DNA of 64,000 nucleotides from contig ML058586.1 of assembly GCA_003013855.2 (NCBI GenBank), positions 4,206,196 through 4,270,195 of the forward strand, written 5' to 3'. This document shows positions 25,001 through 35,910 of this stretch, one piece after another. The DNA is from Liriodendron chinense. Its lineage: Eukaryota > Streptophyta > Magnoliopsida > Magnoliales > Magnoliaceae. Position numbers and translations under genes: made by a program. The notes beneath the pieces were generated by a model. That model was not told the DNA's origin. It worked only from the letters and a program-made list of their open reading frames with translations, and did not search any database. Positions within the stretch are counted from its first letter, which is position 1. Every line of letters starts with the position of its first letter.

Positions 25001-26455
25001 AAGTGATCCGGACCGTCAGGACCGTGAATCGGTCGTATCTCACAATCCAGAATGAGTTACGGGACGTATAATATATCAATTTGGGGTAGCTCGAGCTACT
25101 TTAGCCAACCAACCCCGCTACGCCGGGTTGCCCAACCCGGAATCGCGAGAATCAACCGTATCGACGGTCATTAGGCTAGTTTATTTTCATTTTTACTATT
25201 TATAGTAAGTTTTAATTCGATCATAACTTTGCATCTGTAGGGTTTTAGAGTTGGTGCCCAACATGAAAAGGGCTTAGAATATTTCGTAGAACAACGTGGT
25301 TGTGGCCGTTTGATAACTTTCTATTTTTGGCCGAAAACCAAGAGTTCTAGTAGGATTGAACGACTTCTATAAATAGTAAGTTTACTATTTATAGTAAGTT
25401 GCGTTTTCTAGGAGTTTTAGTTGGAGTTGGATTTTGATACTTTACCTAGGGTTTAGTTTTCTATTTATATGCATTGTAATTCCGTTTTTATTCATTCAAT
25501 TATCAAAAAATTAATTATTTGGAATTTATTTCCTCTTTTTATCTTTTATTTCTTCTCGTGGATTCGAGAACTATCGGTTAGGGAGACGGTGATCGACCTA
25601 CCACATCCTCCCTGCGTCATATCTAACTGCATGTAAAGGCGTACATGCAGTAATAGGTTTGCCATGCATCTTACTGTTTCCCTTTCTATGTCTCACTCTG
25701 TTGTTTGAGCCATTTTATTTTTGGCATAACATTATCCCCATGCAACAGATGTATAGCGTAGATGTCAGCCATCTTAATGAGCCCGAAAGAGCCTTTACGC
25801 AGGGTCTACCTAATTAGACTGCTGGTCTTGCAATCCATGCCATCCCTTGGGCAGTAAAATCTCAACCATTCCATGCTAAACAGTGATATTTGTTATGATG
25901 GATTTATTCTCTCTTAACCACTGCTGTGCAGACTCCTCATGTGATCGGTCAATGCCTTTTTATCTTGACCCATTTCATCCCCAGGAGTCGATGACTTTCG
26001 GGCTTTCTTGGGTCAACCCAATGACTATTTTGGACCCACCAATAAATATTCTGGGCCCAGGTCTATTGGCCTTTTTTTCTACACAAGTCCTGGCCACTTA
26101 CAGCCTTCACAGGACAGGTCCAGGCCTGAGCATCAGGCCCAATAGATAAACAGGCCGAACCGGAGATGGTAAACGGTCCAAGCTCCTGACCATTGTATCT
26201 GTAGCCCCTAACCAAAAGGTGTCTTTCCAGGTAGAATAAAGATTTAGACTAATGCTCTTTGATGTTGGGGATGTAGGTGTGACAATGGTAGAAGCCAAAG
26301 AATGCGAGAGGCCAAGCAAGACATGGTCATCCCTCTGCAGCAACTCCGACATCTGTGACCGACATTGCAGGGACTTCGATAAGGCTAAGTATGGATCCTG
26401 CCACGGGCGGAACCCCTCCATCGGATATGTATGCTTTTGCTACGTCGACTGCTAG
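19003..26455 (+). CDS. Plant defensin, copy 1 (two exons, 7.2-kb intron)
   Basis: Exon 1 is 19003-19066 and exon 2 is 26277-26455. The donor is G|GTGAGT and the acceptor GATGTAG|GT, with a phase-1 intron, as is usual for plant defensins. The product is 80 residues: a hydrophobic secretion signal of about 28 residues ending near VEA, then a mature peptide of about 52 residues. The mature part has eight cysteines spaced x10, x5, x3, x10, x10, x1, x3, the cysteine-stabilised alpha-beta fold of the gamma-thionin family, with GSC beginning the gamma-core. Such peptides are secreted and usually antifungal. By my count the mature peptide carries eight Lys/Arg and seven Asp/Glu, so it is nearly neutral, unlike copy 2. 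The loop between Cys5 and Cys6 is two residues longer. The intron holds a complete Ty3/gypsy insertion in the same orientation. Frame and splice sites are intact, but expression may be affected by the long intron. Confidence 0.85.
19744..20429 (+). repeat. 5' LTR of CRM-like element
   Basis: It starts TGATGTAGGACGGG and ends CTGCGTCA. It contains TATTTATATG near 20271, a plausible TATA region, and a repeated TACTATTTATAGTAAGTT word near 20007 and 20190. The first 73 bp correspond to coding sequence in the 3' copy. Confidence 0.9.
20431..20442 (+). other. Primer binding site
   Basis: TGGTATCAGAGA lies one base after the LTR end and fits the 3' end of initiator tRNA-Met, the usual primer of plant chromoviruses. 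Confidence 0.8.
20463..22074 (+). pseudogene. gag and protease region of CRM-like element, frameshifted
   Basis: The likely start is the ATG at 20463; the frame is open a little further upstream. The capsid region is followed by a zinc knuckle of the CX2CX4HX4C type (CLRCGQPGHWSNAC, near 21560) and an aspartic protease with IIDSGSS near 21830. A tandem GCATGCAT at 20970-20977 looks like a four-base duplication. It breaks the frame: one frame runs 20463-21017 and the other continues to 22074. The stop at 22072-22074 is a TGA where the family normally continues, plausibly a CGA to TGA change. The copy cannot make full-length Gag-Pol. Confidence 0.8.
22075..25006 (+). pseudogene. RT, RNase H and integrase region of CRM-like element
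   Basis: After a further TGA at 22324-22326 and a one-base frame change near 22545-22552, an 828-codon frame opens (22520-25006). RT carries YFDD at residues 117-120. RNase H spans about 251-370 with Asp255, Glu290 and TDHQ at 316-319. Integrase has an HHCC finger (about 436-476) and catalytic Asp505, Asp566 and Glu602, all present. The C-terminal part is chromovirus-like but I cannot point to a clear chromodomain. The last 24 codons lie inside the 3' LTR. The large frame itself is intact, so most decay is upstream. It is not translatable as one polyprotein because of the upstream stops. Confidence 0.85.
24920..24933 (+). other. Polypurine tract of CRM-like element
   Basis: GAAGTGGAGGAGAC directly precedes the 3' LTR and fits a plus-strand primer. 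It lies within the coding frame, so this stretch serves both as codons and as the primer. Confidence 0.55.
24934..25619 (+). repeat. 3' LTR of CRM-like element
   Basis: It has the same 686-bp length as the 5' LTR with ten differences. It begins in frame with pol and supplies the last 24 codons and the TGA stop at 25004-25006. Confidence 0.9.
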
Positions 26456-26522
26456 AGAAGTAGTATTCGCAGTCGTTCCGGTTGCTTCTAGCTAGTATGT
26501 TTTTGCTGGGTCTGAGTGCTGA

Positions 26523-26528
26523 AATAAA
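26523..26528 (+). terminator. Poly(A) signal of defensin copy 1
   Basis: AATAAA lies 68 bp after the stop codon. The word GAAATAAAATGCTACAACTA is shared with copy 2 at the same place. Confidence 0.6.
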
Positions 26529-26539
26529 ATGCTACAACT

Positions 26540-29240
26540 AGTAATGAGTACTGTAGCATCCAGACATGTGTGTGATGGTCTGTTTGGCAGTGTTGCTTGT
26601 GCATGTATTCCATAACTATTGCAATTTTCTGTCATCGCAGCTGTTGACTGAAACTATACCTAGACCTACAAGTCCTTGTAACAAGTCTCTTTGCGAGGAC
26701 TTGTAATTAGTCTGCAGGTGATTCACCTATGTCTGTCCGGCTAATATTCACCTATTAACCTCCTTATATCTATGTGGGGCCCACTGAGTTGTGTGTATTT
26801 CACCCAACCCAAAGAATTAAGTAAGCCCCACCGTGATAATGGATGCTCCAATAATTAGGTTGGCCACGCAATAGAAAACAATTTTTGTGACATGACAATT
26901 GACACATGCATCCAAGTTTATGAGGTATATCAGGATTTTTAGTACCTCACAATAACCACAACCAGATCATCCAAAGAATCAACCCGGTGTGTATGTTTGT
27001 TAGTTGGTTGGGTTAACCCATCAGATCTTCCAGCCTGGCTCATGGTTTCAAACGTCGACCAGGTCCAACTAATCATTGGCCATGTCCCGTCTCCAAGGGC
27101 ATGTTGGGCCAAGTTGGATAGAGTAACCCAGCCCATGATAATGATAAATGATTACTTAATGGAGTGTGTTTGTGGAATAAAGAAGAGAAAGATTATCATC
27201 TTCTTCCGCTAACATAATCCTTATATCTACAAGAAGCCTTGAATCCAAAGGCAACAACTCTCTAAAAATGAGAATATAACTGAGAATTGTAGAAAAAATG
27301 TTCTTACTACTGCTCTTCATATGCTTAAATAAGCCTAGCATCTTAATTTGACTTGAATAAAAAAAAATAATAATAAATAATGGTAAGGTAAACCAGTGTC
27401 CGACATGAATAATCAACTATTAACCTGAACCCAACCCGATCTGATTTTCAACCCCACCTCATCAGCAAGAACCCGGCCCACCATCATATTACACAACCTA
27501 TCCTTACATCTATCTGAAATTTTGAACTGGGCCAATGAAAACTGATCTAGACCATTGATATGATGATCCCCAAAATGGATAACCAAAAACTCTTCTTGAT
27601 TATGCATGTTCTGGCCATTGAGATTGAGCTGCGCCGAGTTGTGACTTAACCTGAACTCTAGCAAAATGTGAATAAAAAGAACAGGAAAGCCCACAGCCAA
27701 GCAGCCTAGTTAAACTCTGTTTGAGCCCACTAAATAAACAACTTGGACGTTTCGAAATGGATAAAGTTCCCTTGTATGGACACAAATGGAGAACATTTGT
27801 AAGATTTGTATCAAAGCACTTATAACCAGACATTGGCAAGCAGTGCTGTGTCTTGAAGGCTCCCCCACCTCACAAAAATCCAAACGCAAGAAGGTAAAAA
27901 TATATTATAAAGAAGGAAACCATTACCAAATAATGATATGCTCCAGTCTCTCAGATCACTACAAGTTCTAGTTGTATTGGAACTTCTAGAGAGTCCAATC
28001 AATTAATCTAGACTATCCATTAGGTTCAACACATATTTCATGGGCCACCACGTAAATATCACATTTACTTCACATTGATAACTATTTAATCACTAACCGT
28101 TAACATCATCGACAGTCAAAGATTGTTTAAATAAAAATAGGTCCAATCGACAATTCAATCCATCTATTAGTTGGGTCCCAACTTGATTGTTAGTGTTTAC
28201 ACTTGACCTGACACCGTCAAGTCCAACGGTTAGGAAGCGGCCACGTGGCAGCACACCATATGAAGATCCCACAAAACCCTTGTAGCTGATGCAATTGGCA
28301 CAAAGTAAATCATAAAGAGAAAGCAATCAATTGGACCAGGCATGTCATATGTTCAGGAGGCAAAAGCACACCAATATCACCACAGACACACGGCAATATG
28401 CTATTGGCCATAACTCATGTAATGGCCTAAAAAGCGGTAATTTTCTTCCAAACTTACAGTGAATCGTAAGATTGTCAGCTTACAATAATTCATAAATCAC
28501 TTAAAAGATAGAAATCCAATCGATCATGCTTCTATGATGATTAGCTGATTTAGTAAAAAATTAGAAAAATTCTTTTAAAGGATGGTAAAAAATTAGACAA
28601 TTCTTTTAGAGGATGGAAACATGATTAGCCATGACTTTTGATTGGCTAATTAATTGAACGAAGATTATAGAGGTCGAATCCAAGTAAAACTCTCTAACCA
28701 ACTCCTCGCAATTTCTATAAATTTAGTAAAGATCAATGAAGAGCACTAAGCCTCGCCAATCGAATTCATAAGACCAACGCCTTATTTAACTTTTATATCA
28801 TCACTTATCTTTATATATTTATTTTTATGCATTTACCTTTTCAGTCCAATGACTTTATTTTGCAACTAAGAGTAAAATAGCTTAGTTTCAACTTTCAAGA
28901 AGATTTCTAAGTAGTTATACAAATTGCCCAACAAGATTTTCTTACTTGTTCAGAGATATCATTAATGGTTGAGTAGTTAGGGTTATCAGTTAAAAATAAC
29001 TTTTGACCAGAGTTAAGAGTAATTTTAAATGAAATGATCAAAATGCCCTGAAAAGAACATTGTGATAGTTATCCACCATCATTTAAGTAGCATAAATTCA
29101 GATGATCCAGACTGTTCAAGTCCTACAGCCCATTGTGGATAGATCGTACCTTGAAAACCATATCTATCCAACTATAATTACTAGTATCAAATGGACAGTT
29201 ACCAAATGAATTACATACCCAATGATTAAAACATTCAGTA
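26540..29240. other. Downstream part of duplication unit 1, no genes
   Basis: Non-coding DNA aligned to unit 2 downstream sequence. Short minus-strand frames at 27600-28002 have counterparts in unit 2 (43440-43799), but the frame is broken differently in the two copies, which argues against coding. The place around 27176-27200 (GAATAAAGAAGAGAAAGATT) is the empty-site equivalent of the Mutator-like insertion in unit 2. A tandem repeat of about 35 bp lies near 28552-28618. Confidence 0.6.
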
Positions 29241-30700
29241 GAAGATTGAAACTCGAAAGTGAGAGTGAATCCGTCTCAACTCAGTGTGACTCCTCAAGTC
29301 ATTGTGTTATGACTCTTACTGAGTCAATTGGTGGAAACAGAGGCTGGGTTCGAATCCGAGACAGTCTCCAATGAGAACTACCATCTCTAACTAGAATGCC
29401 ATGCACCAGCTGCTTGATATTTCTCTCTTTTTTAATTCTAACTGTGTACAACCATGTAATTATTATAAGTATCATTAAATTAATTATTAGATATCAGATT
29501 TGAGTAAAGTAAAGAGTCTCCCGAGAATTTGAGTCCACCTAATCTGGCTGAACATCGAGTCGAGTTTTCTAGTCGAATTGAGTTATGTTAGAGTGTCATC
29601 GTGATTTTTCTGTTTTCTGAGTTTGGTTGAATTGAGAAGAACTTTTTCTTGTCTGGACCAAATCATGTTTCTTCTTGAATCTCAATGAAATCTCTGAGTC
29701 GATTTGACTCGGCCGGGTCAGATCAGTTTTGTCGGGTTTTTTAGCCATGATGAATAGTGTCATTATGCGCTGGCTTTTTAGACCATGAGTTGGTGATCTA
29801 GAATGTTGATCTGAACAAACACAATGGACGGGCAATGCCTAAAATATCTCTAGATTAGATTATTCCAACTCCTGGACCAGTGGCCTACAAATAAACGTTT
29901 AAGGACACAATACAACATGTACTAAATAATGGTTGTAGATGGATAGGTGAATCATCCAGTCTGGAAACTTTTGGGTCCTGCCTTATCAACTTCGTGCGCA
30001 ATGGATGGTTTCGATTGTTTGATCAGCGCCCTATCAAGAGAAATTTAGAAAATGGTCAGAGGTTCAAATCCTTCGGCAGTTGATTTGATTTTTCAGCTGT
30101 GGCCCATCTTGTGGACCAGTGATGGAGAATGGCGATCCAAGATCTGGACAGTTAAAATGGGGCTCATCAACCACACCGAAATCAATAGTTGAGCCATCTA
30201 GATCACCAAAATTCTTGCAAGATGTGTCCGCATTGGGGGGAATGATACCATGCATTTCAAACTGAACTTTTCATAATTAGAATTTGTAATGCTTATCGAT
30301 TCCCGCCATCCGTCTTTAAATGGTTGGAGATGAAACTAAACACCTGTATCCAGACTAATCTCAAATCCAGCCCATAAAAGGATGGGCCATTCTGGCTCAC
30401 TTTCACCTCACTTGCAAGCTAAGCCTTGAAGAACCAATGATGCTGATCACACAGCTTTATGTGGATTTCGGGTTTACCATTGATGTTGTTACTCTCATAA
30501 AGCCTGAAGCCAAGGCAAGATGACAGGGTCTGTCCATGGGCTGGGTCTTGGGTTGGCTTTGGCCTGGATTACTAATTGTTTGGGATGGGCTTGTTGGGTT
30601 GGCCCTAGTCAAAAATTGGCCCAGCCCATTGACAGCCGTTGTTAGAGAAAGCCCGTGAGAAATAGCTCCATTCTCTCCATATCAGAACTTTAGGCAATAT

Positions 30701-31270
30701 TGTTGGCGATAGCCTAAGAAGTCGGGCGATCTCCCACAAAATCTGGGCAATCAAATCAGAAAAGTTGGGCGTCAGTTGAGGAACTGCCTTAGTAGCGGAC
30801 CGATATCCACCAATTGCTGGATAATGTTGGACGTTTGTGTTTGCAACTGACTGATCTTTCACCAGAGGCTGGACGATCTTCACCAGCGATTGGATGATAT
30901 GATAGTGCAATTGAGCTGGGCAATGGGCTTTTCAAAGTCACCAAAAGAAAAACAGATTTTCTAATCTATAACAGGGAACCAAGAACAACAGATTTACAAA
31001 TCTGCTACTGTTTTATATCTGAAAACTTTCTTATATTTCTTGCTTATCTCATACTTGAAAAAACATACAGCAACAATCTGTATATATAGAGTCTACAGCA
31101 ACCTAAATCAAGAGTAGATTCAATGTGGCAGTCTCCAATGTATGGAAACTCCAACAGTCACCACATGTGGGAAATCCCAACAGTTGTAACGTATGCCTTT
31201 TCAGATACCAAGAAGCTTCCAAATATTGCTAGACCATCTGGACCGTCCGATTGGTTTGGATGTTCCAACA
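30701..31270 (-). repeat. 3' LTR of the copia element
   Basis: TGTTGG...CCAACA in plus orientation. On the minus strand it follows a purine-rich stretch (TTTTGAAGGGGAG, complement of 31271-31283), which is the plausible polypurine tract. Confidence 0.85.
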
Positions 31271-31277
31271 CTCCCCT

Positions 31278-34200
31278 TCAAAACAAAATGGGCTTTATTC
31301 CAAGCAATGACCTTAGTCGTCTGAATGTATCAGTCGGTAACGCCTTGGTGAAAATATCTACCACTTGTTCAGTAGTATGACAATATTCCAATTTCATCGT
31401 TTTTGGCTTCACCTGATCTCTTAGAAAATGATATCGGGTATCAATGTGCTTGCTTCTTCCATGTTGTATCGGATTTTTGGAGAGTTCGATTGCTGACTTG
31501 TTATCCACATATATGACTGTGGATCCTTCTTGCGGATGCTTCAGTTCCTTTAGCATTTTCTCAACCAAATCGCTTCATAGACTGTAGACGATGCTGCTAC
31601 ATACTCTGGTTCGCATGTGAACAGGGCGACCACACTCTGCTTCTTCGAATTTCATGTGAAAGCAGTCATTCCGAGATAGAATACATGCCTAGTGGTGCTC
31701 TTTTTTTCATCTTGGTCACCTCCTCAATTACTGTCTGAGTATTCATACAGTATCGCTTCATCATCATATGGATAGAAAAGACCGAATTCCATTGTTCCTT
31801 TGACGTACCTGAGGATTCTTTTTGCAGCTAGCCAATGTGATTCTTTTGGCGCTTCCATGTTTCTACTTAGAAGCCCAACACTGTAGACGATATCCGGCCT
31901 TATGATTGTGAGGTACCTTAGGCTTCCAATCAGACTCTTGAACAGAGTCGAGTCCACGCTTCTTCCTTCTCCTTCTTTTGTCAGCTTCAGGCCCGTTGCT
32001 ACAGGTGTGTTCACGGCATTGCAATCGGCCATCTTGAACTTTTCAAGTAATTCCTTGGCATACTTTTTTTGAGATAGATAGATGCCACCATGTTGTTGCT
32101 TCACTTCGATGCCTAGAAAGAAAGACATCAGACCTCCGTCAGTCATCTCGAACTCCGTAAACATGGCCTTTTTGAATTCATCAAACATTAGCTGGCTGTT
32201 ACCTGTAAACAGCAAATCATCAACATACAGGCATGCTATGAGCATATCGCCATGAGCATTTTTCTTGATGTAAACTGCATGCTCATATAAACATTGGGCG
32301 AAGCCGTTCTCTTGAAGATAGTTGTCGATACGTGCATTCCAAGCATCTCGAGCTTGCTTCAACCCATAGAGGGCTTTTTTCAGCCGATACACCTTGTGTT
32401 CCTCCCCTTGCATAACAAACCCTTCAGGTTGGTCAACATAAACCTCTTCTTCCAGAATTTCATTCAGGAATGCAGATTTCACATCAAGTTGGTAGATCAT
32501 CCAACTGTGATGTGCTACAAGGGAGATAATCATCCTTACAGTGTCAAGGCGAGCAACAGGAGCGAAGACTTCTTCATAGTCTACCCTGTACTTCTGTTTG
32601 TATCCCTTTGCTACGAGCCTTGCCTTGTAGCGATCGATCTCACCATCAGCATTTCGCTTGATCTTGTACACCCATTTGACGTCGATAGCTTTCTGGCCAT
32701 TAGGAAGCATAGTCAGCTCCCATCTATCATTCTTTTCAATGGCATGAATTTCTTCTTTCATAGCTATTCTCCAACATTCTTCTTTTATGGCCTCCTGGAA
32801 CGTTAGAGGCTCATGATTTGCATACAGGCAGAAAAGATTAACTTTTTCAGTTTGCTCATAGATGTCGCTTAAGCTTCTCATTTTAATGGGTGCCATGGGT
32901 GAGGATGAGCTGACCGAATTTTGATTTGATGGAGTACTTTCAGGGCTTCTGTGAACTGATGATGCAACCGAAGAAGGTGTTGTGGGCATTTGCTCTTGAT
33001 GATCATGCCTTCCTTCCTGTTCTTCTGTTTCAACTTGAATATCTTTGGTTGATTCTTCATTATTCCATTTCCAGGCTTCTTCCTCATTAAAGACCACATC
33101 TCTACTTACCACTACTTTATTGGTTAGTGGATTGTAGAGCTTGTAGGCTTTAGATTCTTCACTATAGCCGATGAAGATGCATTTCTCGCCACGATCATCA
33201 AGTTTCCTTCTTCTTGCCTCTGGAACTTGAGCGTAGGCGACACACCCAAAGATCCTTAGGTGCGCCACGCTCGGTTTGTAGCCACTCCATGCCTCCTGTG
33301 GTGTCATGTTTCTGACGCTCCTGGTTGGACACCTATTGAGCAAGTAGGCAGTACATGCAACTGCCTCTGCCCAGAAGCTCTTTGGTAGGGCTTTCTCTTT
33401 TAGCATCGTTCTTGTCATGTCGAGGATGGTGCGGTTCTTTCGTTCCGCAATGCCATTCTGCTGTGGCGTGTAGGCTGCAGTGTGCTACTGCTTGTTGCCT
33501 TGTTCCCTGCAATAATCTCGAAATGCATTTGAGGTGTACTCTCCACCTCTGTTAGATCTGAGTACTTTAATTCTGTAACCACTTTCAACTTCAACGCGAG
33601 CTTTGAAAATTTTAAAGATGGAGAAAGCGGCCGATTTTTCTTTTATGCAATACACCCAAAGTCTTCTGCTGAAATCATCAATGAAAGTAATAAAATATTT
33701 ATTACCTCTAAGAGAGGGTGTTTCAAGTGGTCTACAAATATCAGTATGAACCAATTGAAGTGATTCCTTTGCTCTTCTGGACACTCCACTTGGAAAGGAG
33801 TTCCTTTGTTGCTTGCTGAGTGTGCATGCCTCACACACATGTTCTGGAGCTTCAATAGCGGGCAAGCCCTGTACCATGCTTGATGAAGACAATAGCTTTA
33901 AGCCGCTAAAATGGAGATGCCCAAAGCGAAGATGCCATCTCCATGAATCATTTTTCACCTTTCCATAGAGACACTTCTCGATTTTTGTGTTGATTTGGAG
34001 CGGAAACATGCGATTCTTCGCCATTTGGACTTGGACCACAAGTCTCCCGTGTGCATCTCTTATAGAGACAGAATAGTTTTCCATGTGTATGACATACCCC
34101 TTTTCAAGGAGTTGGCCGATACTGAGGATATTACTTTTCATGTTTGGTACATAATACACATTGGAGATAAAATTTTGGTACACCATTCTTCTGATAGATT

Positions 34201-35321
34201 TTAACTTTTCCTTTACCTTTCACGGGAACTTTTGATGAGTCTCCTAAACTCACGTTGCCACGAGCATCTTCTGCCAGTTCCACGAACAGCTCTTTCTTTC
34301 CACACATGTGGTTACTCGCACTAGAGTCGAGATACCACACGTCATGTTGATCACATGTGTCTTCTTGTGCAAGAAGAAGTATGGAGTCTTCCTTTTCATG
34401 ATTTGATGCTTCTGCATAATTAGAATGCTCATCTTGATCTACTGGTTTGCTTCAGCAATCTGAAGCATAATGGCCGAACTTGTTGCAGTTGTAACATTGA
34501 ATATTTTTTATATTTCCACGACCACGCATGGATCGGCCTCTACCATTTCCTCTTCCACGAAAATTGGTAAACTTCTATTGATTTTGTTGATGGCTTGGAT
34601 GATATCCACGCCCTCTGCCTCTTGCACGATTATTAGTGTCACGGCCCCCTCTTTGTGTATGGCCATTCTTTTGTTCATTTAGAGTCAACTTGGTTCAAGC
34701 ATCGATCCAACATTTTCTTGCATTCGTTGCTCATGCACTTGCAACGATCCCATCAGCTCTTCAATGGATAGTTTTTCCAAGTCCTTTGATTCTTCTATGG
34801 CCACAACCACATGCTTAAATTTGGGTGTAAGGGATCGCAGTATTTTTTCGACCACCCTTACATCCTCAATCTTTTTGCCATTTCTTTTCAAGTTGTTAAC
34901 AATGACAAGCAACTTTGAAAAATAATCCAAAATGGAGTCACCTTCCTTCATGTGAGAGGTCTCGAACTCGGCCCTAAAGGTTTGGAGGTGAACATTCTTT
35001 ACACGATCAACTCCTTTGAAGATGGTGTTAAGAATCTCTCATGCTTGCTTGCTTGTTGTCGCTTCAGCGATCCGTTCAAAGGTGGACTCATCCAACCCTT
35101 GATAGATAAGAAACAAAGCCTTCTTGTCCTTCTTTCTTTGATCTTTGAGGACCACCCTTTGATCAGCGGTGTAGATGGCTTCTTGCAGTGGGCTCTTCGT
35201 ACCCATCGGTCACGATCTCCCATAGATCTTGCGACCCAAACAGTGCTTTCTTCTGGATGCACAAATTCTCATAGTTGTCTTTAGAAAATTTCAGAATTTG
35301 CAACTAGATCGAGTTGGCCAT
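31278..35321 (-). pseudogene. copia gag-pol, multiply broken
   Basis: Read from the minus-strand ATG at 35321. A TAG occurs five codons in (35306-35304), the frame shifts near 35185, and a TGA at 35041-35039 replaces a codon that is Trp in relatives. The gag zinc knuckle CYNCNKFGHYASDC lies at 34496-34455. The GAG-pre-integrase and integrase core occupy 34186-33485. The second catalytic Asp of the DDE triad is Asn (RSNRGGEY), and a TAG at 33487-33485 interrupts the domain. RT is open from 33418 to 31724 with YVDD. RNase H follows after a TGA at 31726-31724 and is recognisable to 31278. The copy has no intact polyprotein and an inactivated integrase. Confidence 0.85.
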
Positions 35322-35325
35322 TTAA

Positions 35326-35341
35326 CCTGGCTCTGATACCA
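35326..35341 (-). other. Primer binding site of the copia element
   Basis: The minus strand reads TGGTATCAGAGCCAGG just inside the LTR, matching initiator tRNA-Met as in most plant copia elements. Confidence 0.85.
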
Positions 35342-35344
35342 ATT

Positions 35345-35910
35345 TGTTGGGCGATAGCCTAAGAAGTCGAGCGATCTCCCCCAAAATCTGGGCAATCAAA
35401 TCAGAAACGTTGGGCGTCAGTTGAGGAACTGCCTTAGTGGCTGACCGATATCCACCAATTGCTGGATAATGTTGGACGTTTGTGTTTGCAACTGACTGAT
35501 CTTTCACCAGAGGCTGGACAATCTTCACCAGCGATTGGATGATAGGGCAACTGAGCTGGGCAATGGGCTTTTCAAAGTCACCAAAATAAAAACAGATTTT
35601 CTAATCTATAACAGGGAACCAAGAACAACAGATTTACAAATCTGCTACTGTTTTATATCTGAAAACTTTCTAATATTTCTTGCTTATCTCATACTTGAAA
35701 AAACATACAGCAACAATCTGTATATATAGAGTCTACAGCAACCTAAATCAAGAGTAGATTCAATGTGGCAGTTTCCAACGTATGGAAACTCCAACAGTCA
35801 CAACATGTGGGAAATCCCAACAGTTGTAACGTATGCCTTTTCAGATACCAAGAAGCTTCCAGATATTGCTAGACCATCTAGACCGTCCGATTGGTTTGGA
35901 CGTTACAACA
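35345..35910 (-). repeat. 5' LTR of the copia element
   Basis: A 566-bp copy with TG...CA ends. It differs from the other LTR by substitutions and small indels, including a missing four-base block near 35545. Confidence 0.85.

Larger units (their letters stand above)
19744..25619 (+). mobile_element. Ty3/gypsy chromovirus (CRM-like), inside defensin intron
   Basis: Two 686-bp LTRs bracket a 4.5-kb interior with an initiator-Met-type primer site, gag, protease, RT, RNase H and integrase in Ty3/gypsy order. I count ten differences between the LTRs by eye (about 1.5%), nine of them transitions, so insertion was fairly recent. The coding frame runs into the 3' LTR. The integrase tail, with FNVADLYEYH near its end, resembles the CRM clade of centromeric chromoviruses. 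Clade assignment is from memory of the family and not certain. A clean 5-bp target duplication is not visible; only ATAT stands at both edges if the LTR is ended one base early. Confidence 0.85.
16340..29240 (+). repeat. Segmental tandem duplication, unit 1 (defensin copy 1)
   Basis: This unit aligns in order with 29245-44540. Matching anchors are 16440 with 29400, 16800-16990 with 29755-29950, 17520-17880 with 30360-30690, 18060-18360 with 36180-36460, 18930-19090 with 37330-37475, 26260-26530 with 37865-38135, 26910-27060 with 40193-40330, 27410-28200 with 43110-43980 and 29090-29240 with 44388-44535. Edges are approximate. The copies are clearly diverged by substitutions and small indels, so the duplication is not recent. 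Later insertions differ between units: the CRM-like element here, and the copia and Mutator-like elements in unit 2. Confidence 0.8.
30701..35910 (-). mobile_element. Ty1/copia retrotransposon, decayed, minus strand
   Basis: LTRs of 570 and 566 bp flank a 4.07-kb interior read on the minus strand in copia order: gag, integrase, RT, RNase H. Flanking pentamers are AATAT (30696-30700) and GATAT (35911-35915), a target duplication with one change. The LTRs differ at roughly 18-20 positions by eye (about 3%), so this insertion is older than the CRM-like one. Unit 1 near 17870 gives the approximate empty site. Confidence 0.88.

Noticed and set aside
19739..25623. A 5-bp target duplication for the CRM-like element
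   Set aside because: GATAT on the left does not match TATCT on the right. Only ATAT is shared if the LTR end is moved by one base, so I do not claim it.
32294..32806. A 170-codon plus-strand frame
   Set aside because: It is the antisense shadow of the copia RT, which is clearly the real coding strand.
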